From: Mytilinidion resinicola
Taxonomy: Eukaryota; Ascomycota; Dothideomycetes; Mytilinidiales; Mytilinidiaceae
NCBI RefSeq assembly: GCF_010093595.1
Contig: NW_022985441.1
Coordinates: 1,481,838 to 1,545,837 of the forward strand
Direction of reading: 5' to 3'
Length of the DNA: 64,000 bases
Shown here in pieces: positions 46,031-55,056 of this stretch. How positions within the stretch are numbered: the stretch's first letter is position 1; each line of letters opens with the position of its first letter. Made by a program: the position numbers and the translations under genes. The notes beneath the pieces were generated by a model. That model was not told the origin of the DNA and did not search any database. It was given only the letters and a program-made list of their open reading frames with translations.

Positions 46031-46671
46031 ATGCAGATCTTAGTTAAAAGACGTCCGCCACCACCGTTCCCGAGTCCGTGAGAAGCACGTATCTAAAGCC
46101 ATCGCAGTAGGCGACATCCCGCCAATCACTTACGAGATTGATCCCAATGCCACCATGGATAACCTCATGACTCAAATCAAAGAAAGTTGGGACGTCTCAT
46201 TTGACATACAGCGCCTGATTTATGAGGGACAGATCATGGAAAGAGGAGACACTCCTCTGACATGGTACGGCTTCACCGAAGAAAGCACTCCCACAATACA
46301 TCTTGTATTGCGCATCGGGGGATGGGGTTCTGCTTTGATCACCCAGACGTGTAAGTTGGGTTTTTGGGGACACGAGCAGAGGGAAGAGCTTGCTGATGGG
46401 TTGGATTCTAGGGGATCGCAAAAGTTTTCCCGCGTATGGGGTCGGGAGAGAAAAGACAGTGCGGCATCTCAAGGGCATGATCTGCGAGAAGACGGGGCTG
46501 AGGCCTGAGAGGCAGCATCTTACGTTTAAGGGGAAGGAGGTTGGGGACGAGCAGACGTTGGCTGAACTGGGGGTGAGGAGTTACGAAGTTTTTCGGCTTT
46601 CGCGCGTTGAAGATTGGCCAAGAGACTTCGGTAATGAGTTTGATATGATTAATGCTAAAATATGGTGCTGA
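46031..46671 (+). CDS. Diverged protein of two tandem ubiquitin-like domains
   Basis: Proposed exons 46031..46052, 46108..46350 and 46412..46671 give 174 aa. Domain 1 starts MQILVKRLGDIPPITYEIDP, then TMDNLMTQI, QRLIYEGQIME and HLVLRIGGW, aligning from MQIFVK to LVLRLRGG of ubiquitin. Domain 2 has KTVRHLKGMICEKTGLRPER, QHLTFKGKEVGDEQTLAELG and VFRL. Intron 2 (61 nt, GTAAGT..CTAG) is strong and joins the domains in one frame. Intron 1 (55 nt) has a weak donor (GTCCGC) but gives the correct frame and ubiquitin length; without it the frame stops at 46081. Domain 1 has GGW instead of a free terminal GG and domain 2 has no GG end, so conjugation is unlikely; a UBL scaffold or decoy role is an inference. 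Confidence 0.65.
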
Positions 46672-47305
46672 GCTTAAAGCAGGAGACAGTTGGATTCGCT
46701 CCCTCATACCACATACGACATTTCTTGATGGAGTTCTTCAGAAACAATTCCCTAAGCATGCCGCTCTACTCTCGCGTTTCCCACTCCGGAGTTAGCATTC
46801 CTCGAGTCTCAAATGACAGTCTGATACGGCCTTTGCAAGGTTAGTTTGCGTATCAATCTCGAATGAGATCTTTTATAAAGTGAGGAAATTGACCTCGGTT
46901 GATGTTCCCATCGGGCTACCGCAATATCACCAGTGCAAAGGCTCTCTCACCTCCAGCTCTCTCACCTTTCTACTAAAATACTAAATTAGTTATATAAATC
47001 TTATATCTAAGCATCCCTGCTAACGTTAGTAGGAACTCGTGTAGTGAATCGGAAAGAAGCATAGCGCCAGCATGTGAGGAGAAAGGAATAGAAGATGAGC
47101 TTTGGTGACCTGGGACTTTGTCCGTCTTTATTTATCATGCCTTCCTATGAAACCCCTTGTGCGATGCGAAGATGCGTATGTGAGATTGCTGCACCTCATC
47201 TCTGCAAGCTCATGCCCATATCCGGTTCCCAAGCAGACAAAGAACCACCAATGACTCTCCTCGCTTTCTTAGAGTCTCCATCTTTCGCCGTTCCTCCCAT
47301 TAACT
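46672..47305. other. Intergenic, AT-rich
   Basis: Between the UBL gene and the DPP3 stop, with an A/T-rich patch at 46970-47010. Short frames have no motifs. Confidence 0.5.
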
Positions 47306-49560
47306 CTACACATATGCCCGATCGACCCAACTCTGGATCATACCCTCCGCAGTAGGCTCATACTCCTTCAAGGTTGCTCCCTCACCCTCAACCGCCGTAT
47401 TCGCCTGGACGAATACTTTCCGTGGCGTCTTCGCCGCCAACACCGCAGGTCTCACCTTGTTTCTATAGAACGGCTCCACCCCTGTGATCTCTTCATACAG
47501 CTTCGTGCCACTCTCTACATCCGCTGTCGCCTTGTACACATGCAGTTGCTGCAGATACTTTTCCACCGCCGGGCGACCATGGCTCAGGATCTTGCTGCGC
47601 TCGAGGCGGATAGTGAGATCCGATAGATCCTCCTTTGTGTACTCAAGCTCGCAGAACTCAACGCCGGCATTGAGGAAAGTCCGTAAGATAGAAAAGCGCG
47701 CTTGCATGTGCGCCTGGCCCCATTTGGCGCTCTTGGGGTCCCAGAACTCGAGGGCAGCAATACCCGCGCGCGCCATGGAGAGGTATGCCGCGTACAAAAT
47801 ATCCCCAGCGGCGCCATCGATATCCTCAGTGCCGTCGCCGAAACCAAAGATCTTGAGGATGGAGAAGTCGCAGCTGAGTGCCATGGCGACGCACTCGGCG
47901 CGGCATTCCTCGTAGGAGGCGGCGACGGGGCCGAAGACAGAGCCCCATGTTTGCCCGGGTTTGTACCAGGACTTAATGGGCTGGCCGTCTAGGGGGCTCG
48001 TGGGGGGGGAGGACTTGTCGAAGTTGAAGACGCCTGGGGAGGTTTCTTGGAGGAGTTTGCCACAGCCGTGGCCAAGGAGTTCGTGGAGGCCGACTTGGAC
48101 TTCGAAGGCCGGGTCACGGCAGCGGTTGTAGACGTCTAAATCCGAAGCTTTTATGAAGGGAATGGGTTCATTCGGGGACTTGGCGGATAGGACGTTGCCT
48201 AGGGAGACATTCTTGAAGCCAATATTTTGTCGGATATCGTCGTAGTTTGGGATGTTTATACCAGCGGGAATTCTAGGTTGACCGTTAATTTTGGAGATCG
48301 GTTTGGAGAGATGATGGACCTACCCGCTTCCGGCAAATGTCAGAACCTCTAAGGAGGTGAAGTCCGGACTGAGGAACTTGTCTTTCTCGAAGTCCTTGCC
48401 CCATGGTAGGAGTGGAATTAGACTCGGAGCTGTTTCAACGAGCTTCCCGAAAGCCGCCGTTCGCTCCTTGTTTACCGTTGCCACAAAACCTTCCCACTCA
48501 CCGCGAATTCCATGAGGATCTCGGTATGTCTCAACGAAGCCGATATCCGTCTCTACTGCCGGCCCAATATCTTTAATCCAATACCTCTGGCTCTCCTTAT
48601 AGGCCTCCAACGATCCAGATGCGAAAGACTTGACATACTCTTTCATCATCCCCCTCTCCGTATCATTCGCAGCATACTCTCCCGCCTTCTTCAGCGCATC
48701 CGCAATCTTCCCCATCTCAACTGCATGATCACCAAACACAAGCTTCACCTTCTTCCCCGCCAACTTCCCATCCAGCGTCCACTCACTTTCTTTCAAATCT
48801 CTCTCTTCCGCACTCGGATCTTTACTCGCCGACGCAATCAGTACCTCGAACCCCTCCCCCGTCTTCCTTAACCTCGTGTTCTCGGGTAATAGTTTCTTCG
48901 CCTCCAGGAAATCACTAACCACCGCAATCTCCTCTTTCGTAATATCCCCCGAATCAGGGTAATACGTGCTCACGTGCCCCGCATCCGGATACCCTAGATG
49001 CATCTCGCCCGCCGTGTTGCCCTCATACAACCTCCCCTGAACCTTAGCCCATAGCTCCTTCGTCGTCGGCGATACAGAAGCTAACGCATGGAACTTCTCA
49101 GGCGAGATCCGCGGAATGAATTTTGAGTCGCCAAAAGACTTGTAATTGCCCAGATTCCCTAGAAACTGCGCCGTGTAGCCTAAAAACGCAGCGAGGTCGT
49201 CGTCAGATAGCCCAGCGGTCTCCTGCAGCGCTTTCCAGTCGCCAGAAGTGTGTTTATGAAGTGCGATTATGAGATCGTAGAGGGGTTCGGATTCGGGGGA
49301 GACTTGGCGGAGGACGATGCGGGTACCCGCGAAGCAAGCTCTAAGGTAGGTGTAAGCAGAGGCTACCTGCAGAGGGCACGTAATGGTATCTTTTTGAGGA
49401 AAGATGGGGATGAAAGAGGCGAGAGGGTTCCTTACACGGAGATCCAATGCGCATATAGCTTCTCTTTGTCGGTCAGGGCTTCAAAGTGGGGTTTGATTTG
49501 CAAAGGCACGATCGTCGGCGGGCTGTCGGCCAGGTACTGTTTGAGGGATTGGGCGTCCAT
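47306..49560 (-). CDS. DPP3: Dipeptidyl peptidase III (zinc metallopeptidase, M49)
   Basis: Exons 49560..49436, 49340..48324 and 48272..47306 (introns 95 and 51 nt) give 702 aa, the usual family length. The M49 zinc motif HELLGH lies at 444-449 and the second ligand motif EECRAE at 502-507. Other family blocks are intact: FAGTRIVLRQVSPES, ETDIGFVETYRDP, IPAGINIPNYDDIRQNIGFKN and GKLLQETSPG. The reaction is release of dipeptides from the N-terminus of short peptides in the cytosol. The ATG at 49560 (MDAQSLKQYL) starts the conserved N-terminus. Intron 1 is longer than the others in the window; the join VACFAGTR fits homologues where KASFAGTR is seen. Confidence 0.93.
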
Positions 49561-50560
49561 TGTACTTGTAGTACTCCCCTGAGAGGTGTTTCGGGTCGGA
49601 TTTCGGGTAAGAAAGCTCGACGGAGGGTGGAAGCCTGGTGGTGCTGTGAGGAGGCTTTGTGGTGGTAGTGGAGGTAGGTGAGGTGGAAGGGGTCGTGTTG
49701 TTCAAGGTCGAGGATCGAGCGCGGGGAACGACGTGGGGTATCATCGAGGGGCTTGAGGCCCATTCAAAAACGACCATTTGTACCATATCGTCTTCTTTCA
49801 CCGACAAAGGTCTTCTGTAAGTGAACTTCGTGTGGAATTAAATGGCAGGCTCAGCGCAATATTGTCTTGGGAGAACGGCGGGTATAGCTCATTAAATATT
49901 CTACTGGGAGCTCCGTTAGTATTGTTCTCTTTCACCTTTGTGCTACCTAGCCTCACCTTTCTTGACCGGAAACCTATTCTGCCTGGCCTTTTTTTGACCG
50001 ACAATCTGCTTCGCCTCACCTGCCGTGCTCTTTTTTTGCCTTGTTTCCTGAATTCCCTTCGCCTCACCATTTCTTGCACTTCCTTCATCGCCTGACTCTT
50101 CCAAAACGTCGGAACCTGGAACGATCTGTAGTACGAAGTACCGCAGCCCTAAAGAGTGACCCATGAAACATTACTATTTTGTTTACAAAATTAGCTTTGA
50201 AGTACCTCTTTCTTACTATTTCTCCCACTTGAATTCTCTAAACAACACTACCAGTCTCACATTGAGGCATACCTTTGTAGCAACACTCCTTTAACATATA
50301 CATGACCGCAGTGGAAGTACTTCATCACTGTGAGATATGCACATATTAACTTGATCTGGAACACTCTTTCGGGAGAAGACTCGACTTCCATAGCCGCGCT
50401 TCTAGCTGGTTTGTAGCACACATTCTCTCCCCGACCAAAACCCACGAGAACGCAATGGTAGCCAAATAGTCTAAGATACCCGCCTCGGGTTACTTGCATG
50501 GTAGAGCTTTGCTTTGCGGAACTAATTCTCCAAGCCCTGTGCCACTAGGAAATAGATAAA
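49561..50560. other. Intergenic ~1 kb
   Basis: DPP3 promoter and upstream flank of the Nudix pseudogene. Pyrimidine-rich repeats such as TTCGCCTCACC occur twice near 50009 and 50068. No gene is supported. Confidence 0.5.
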
Positions 50561-51544
50561 ATGAAAACGACCACCAGGTTAGACCTCGTTCAAGAGGCCG
50601 ACGGGTAAACGGCCTCAAGCCTGACTGAAGGTTGTGTTCATATATGTCAGATGGCCGTACTTCCAAAAAGAATACAAAGCGTATACAATTTCATGGCAGA
50701 CTACTACTACTTCATAATCGAGGGCTATGAGCAGCCGTTCGGATACATTCGCAAATCCAAAGTCGAGCAAATCGTGTGGCCTGACTACTGGAAGACGAAC
50801 CACGATGACAAGCTCATCACTCTCAACTCCGGCTCCGGAATTGAAGACAGAAATGGGTACTTGGACAAGACTCTGCGACAGATCCACGAGAAGGGCGAGG
50901 TTTCAGAGCCCCGAAAACTGTTTGACGAGCCGTACGGAATCCAGGGACCTGATGGCAAAGCCGTCCTAATCATGAATCGCTCGGCAGCAGGAATGTTTGG
51001 TATTCGAACGTATGGGGTGTTTCTTATTGCGTATATCCAGACCGACGGGGTAAGGAAGTTCTGGGTCGCGCAAAGGTCTCAGAAGAAGATGACATACCCA
51101 GGCAAACTCGACATGTGCGTGGCTGGCAGTCACCGAGCACAGGAAGCGCCCATTGGTTGCCTTGCGTGAGAGGGCGAGGAAGAAGCCTCACTCCGTGAGG
51201 CCTACACGCGAAAATGGGCACATTCGTGCGGGGCTGTAACCTATCAAATGAGCGTCTACGACTCTGGCAAACCAGCTAGTCGAGCGCAGACTCAGTACGC
51301 CTACGAGATAGAGTTGCCCACGGATATGGCTCCAAAGCCATGCGATGGTGAAGTTGAAGAATTCAAGTTGATGACCTTGGAGGAAGTTCGGGACAGTCTG
51401 TTTCAGAGGGACTTTAAGTTGAACATTGCAATGACATGGATGGACTAGCTTATCTGGCACGGGCATATGCACGCGGAGAATGAGGAGAACTGCCTTGAGA
51501 TTTGCGCAAGACTTCACCGAAATCTCGACTTTTTTGTAGCTTAG
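50561..51544 (+). pseudogene. Nudix hydrolase (DUF4743/thiamine-pyrophosphokinase-related type), disabled
   Basis: Exon 1 50561..50604 (MKTTTRLDLVQEAD) and a 46-nt intron (GTAAAC..GTCAG) lead to WPYFQK. The frame then slips by one base at the A run 50665-50669 and continues as YNFMADYYYFIIEGYEQPFGY, FGIRTYGVFLIAYI, KFWVAQRSQKKMTYPGKLDM, then the Nudix region. TGA at 51167-51169 replaces the Arg of the Nudix box (G-x5-E-x7-R-E-x-x-E-E); EGEEEASL follows in the same frame, then VEEFKLMTLEEVRDSLFQ. A second stop, TAG 51446-51448, precedes LIWHGHMHAENEENCLEICARLH and the natural end. Three lesions and preserved homology around each mean recent inactivation. In other fungi this family is linked to nucleotide or thiamin-derivative hydrolysis; the substrate is uncertain. 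Confidence 0.8.
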
Positions 51545-52589
51545 CTTCAGGACTGCCGGGTGCATGCTCCCTGCTAATCATGCAGACGTATAGTAGGCAA
51601 CGAGTTTGAAATGCAAGGCGTATCGGTCAAGTGACTCCCGGGCGCTATGCCGGGTTTTTGAGATAGCATGCTGAGTGGTCAAGGGTTCTGCTTTGCTTAT
51701 CACTGCTGCCTCAGAGCGGCTCAGGTGGTATGCTCGAGGTACACACCGAAGGCTTCGTAGTGATTAGATACGAATACTGGAAAGCCGGACCATGATAAAG
51801 CGCTGTGGCAACATCGATATGGATTGAAGAGACAGTCTTATGAGCGATGACATGATGGCAGGTCTGAGGGCACTGGGACTTGATAAGCAACTGTCTACGC
51901 TCATACACCAGGCAATCCAACTCACGAAAGTGGTCATTCGAAGATTGGAGAGTTCTGAAGACAGGGAAGTAAAGAAAGATCCCAAAACTTTGGGAAGATT
52001 TATCATCGCCCTGAGAGGGATGCCCGAGCTTCAGATCCTTTTGAAACTTCAATGAGACGTCCTTGGCCATAATGAAAAGCCTGATCAATCTCTCAGGCTA
52101 TTGTAAGCAAATGTTGACGGGGATGATTTCCCAGTCAGCGGCTATTAGGGAAGTCCACGGTACGGGCAAGTCTGCTAGATGTATGTACGTTCCCCTTTCC
52201 CAAATCCGATTGCAAATCGAAGCTTCATAGAAGCCTGCTCCTGAACTTGTTCGCGTCATTGGTCGTCATGAAAGCTTTGAGGCGGTGATGCATTTTCCCA
52301 GGAATACGATCCTTCACAGACATGCTTCGGAGGATTCTTTCCCAAGTTTGCATAATGTATGCAACCGAAATATTCGCAGTAGGCCAATCGTTGAGCACTT
52401 TCGCATTCGCAAGTTACCAACAGTGGGTTCGTTCAGTTCTTTGAATTAGGATACTAAGGGCCATTTTCATGCTGAAATCAACAGAACCGACAACAACGAG
52501 ATGTAGAAAGACTCTAATAGTACCCATAAACACTTCTACTGCGTCAACTGCTACATAGCACCCCTCTGGATCCACAGCCTCCCCACCCC
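51545..52589. other. Intergenic ~1 kb
   Basis: Contains a 72-codon plus frame at 51840-52055 (LRALGLDKQLSTLIHQAIQL) without upstream continuity; it could be a gene remnant, but I recognise no family. The last ~300 bp are the 3' flank of GH16. Confidence 0.4.
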
Positions 52590-53918
52590 TTACACCACCG
52601 CCGCCACCGCCGCCACCACCGCCACCACTCCCACCACCCACGCCATCACCCCTCCCACCCCAACCCTCCCCGCCTCCGACGAAGGCTTCCCCGTTCCTGA
52701 TACCACCTCCGGCCACCCAATCTCCCTCACCCCATCCACCCGACACACAACCCCACACTTCCCCTCCGCCCGCTTCCCCGGCCCCTTCACCGGCCCACTC
52801 GTATTAAACACCGCCTCGACCCACTCCAGCACCAGCACCGCGCTGCCCCCCTGCGCCATCTCCCCCGTCCAGCTGCCGCCATCGCCCCAGAGGTTCATGA
52901 AGATGCCTGACGGTCGTTGGGGGACGCTGTAGGTGTTTGCCGCGACGAGGGCGTCGTCGAGGAACCAGTGGGTGGCGTGGGCGAGCCAGTCGATGCGGTG
53001 CGTGTGGAAGAGGGACCAGGGGGGCAGCGCGGTGGATGTGATGGAGGCTTGGGGGATTGCGTTGCCGGCTTTGTCGAGGTCGGGTTGGTTGGTGTATCTG
53101 TGATAGAGTTAGATGGGGCGTGAGTGGGTTGGGTGTGCGAGGGGATGGAGGTTGGGGAGGAGTAATGGGAGTGAAGGTGGTGGAAGAGGGTAGAGAGGAG
53201 CCGAGTGGCATGCACATTGGGATTGAGTAACATTGAGCTTGGGGATGGCGAACCTGATCGTGCCCAAGGGGTCCTGCGTTAAGATCTCGATGTCGCTCTC
53301 ATTATCGTCATTGGACCAAGTGAATAGGCCAGCGCAGGCGCCTTTGCTAGCCTCAGACCCATTGCTCCCCACTACCCGCGCGTGGAAGCGGATGCTGGCA
53401 TGTTTGATGTTCTGCTGCATGCTTTGGATTTCGGCCGTGAATTGGGTATGTGAGTTGTTGCGATAGGTATTCAGTGTTAGCGCTGTGCCGTTTCCATTTT
53501 TGCCGGTCACTATATGAAGCGTTAGTCTGATATCAGTCTTGCATGCGGTATAAAACTAGTGAGTGGAGAGTGATAGTACGGGCTAAAGCTCGAGGGCTGG
53601 ACTTCACTTACATATTCCCACATTCTCCACCAGGTTGATTCGCTCTAGCGGAGAGTCCGACGACGCAGGAGAGGTCCAGTTCTGTATCCACCAGTCCGCG
53701 TTCCATGCGTCGCTGGTCAAGTGGTCCGGACTCAAGTTGCGGAAGTCCCAGAAGCGGTGGAATGTGAAGTAAGCTGTGTCATTACCGCCGTCGACGGTGT
53801 AGCAAGAGCAGTTGGGTGAGTTGTCTTTGGCGGGGTTCGTTCTTGGGTCGTCGGCTAGTGAGAGAGCACGGAAGGCGCCTAACATGCTAAAGAGTGGAAG
53901 GAAGGTGGATGAGCGCAT
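52590..53918 (-). CDS. GH16-family glycosidase, secreted, with C-terminal hydrophobic (GPI/membrane) tail
   Basis: Exons 53918..53612, 53509..53254 and 53097..52590 (introns 102 and 156 nt) give 356 aa. A signal peptide (MRSSTFLPLFSMLGAFRALS) is followed by a GH16 jelly-roll: FTFHRFWDFRNL, WWIQNWT, ARVVGS..GACAGLFTW, and the catalytic ExDxE motif E173-S-D175-I-E177. TIRYTNQPDLD (after splicing), HRIDWLAHATHWFLD and GIFMNLWGDGGSWTG follow the usual order. The last ~25 residues are Val/Ala/Gly only, suiting a GPI signal or membrane anchor. Family members cleave or transfer beta-1,3/1,4-glucans in the wall or medium; the exact substrate is unknown. The 156-nt intron is needed to restore IRYTNQPD; reading through it introduces a frame break. 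Confidence 0.85.
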
Positions 53919-55056
53919 GACTACGGCGGTGTGCGCTGCTATGCTCGATCGTGAACGAGTGACTGACTGCACGATCGAGGATGAATATACTGTGGTGACT
54001 GAAAGTATGAAACAGATGAGTGAGGTCGAAGAGAAAAGATCTTAGGAAGTGAAAAGAGAAAATTGAATGTATAAGGTGATGACAGAGTCCAGACAGCAGG
54101 ACGTGGCTGAGGTTCGCAACTTCACCATTTAGGTAACGAACCAAGCTGAGAACACGGCTGCGCCTCCCGCCATTTGGCGCTTGTAACGGTGCAACAGCAG
54201 GCCACGATAGTGGTATCACGTGGGAGGTTGCGTTCTCTTTTCGTTGCGTGTCCGTGCATACGCTCGGAAAGCTCATATTGCTAGCTACAGGCTCTCTTTA
54301 CGTCCGATGGCCTAGCGCGGAGACTGAGTCGACCTTGGTCAACCTCCTTTTCTGGGCTAGTGTTGAACTGGCTCGAATATCGATTGGCTAGGAGGCTGCT
54401 ATTCCCCACTAGACGCGTCCGGAAATACTACCTTATGTGGTTTTGTCGCTTGATTATAGCGCTGCCTCACTGTAAGGCAGACTTCCAAGGAGGGACATAC
54501 TTCAAGGCGCGCAAAGACTGGCATAAAAGCAAACTAACTCACTTATCACCACATTTAGAACTGTCCGGTTTGTCTGCGAAAGTTTGATACCTACATCATA
54601 ACATATGTACACTCTGGATGCAGGAGACTCGAAAAAACTGAGGATAAAGGAGACTGAAAAGGTGGTATAATTATCGAGGCAATACTCAAGAAAGACATAC
54701 GAAGGAAACACACGCTTGGTACATATAGACCAAACCCACAAAACGCAGCCCTACACAAATAGTCCGCCGGTAGGGAAAGGCGGGATATCGAATCCAACGC
54801 AAGCACAAGGGCCCTCCCTCTAGCCTCTTTCCAACACCTTTTCTTCTTTCCAACAACTGCTACTCAAGAGATGATCGACGACGGTGGCGCGTACGTAACG
54901 GCTGTGTAAGGCCAAAAAGATAAGACATGTTCCGAATAACACCAGCCCGCCAATCGGGTACGAAATGAACTCCCCAAAGCCCGCCCAGTTTCATGAAAAA
55001 ATGATCTTCGTCTGTTTTCGACCAATTCTTGTTGCCTGTCTATGTGCATTTGCCGT
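53919..55056. other. Intergenic ~1.1 kb
   Basis: GH16 promoter (includes a TATCACGTGGGA sequence near 54211) and the DENN gene 3' flank. No gene is supported. Confidence 0.5.

Noticed and set aside
51840..52055. 72-codon plus frame as a gene
   Set aside because: No upstream or downstream exon continues it and no family is recognised; mentioned only as a possible remnant.
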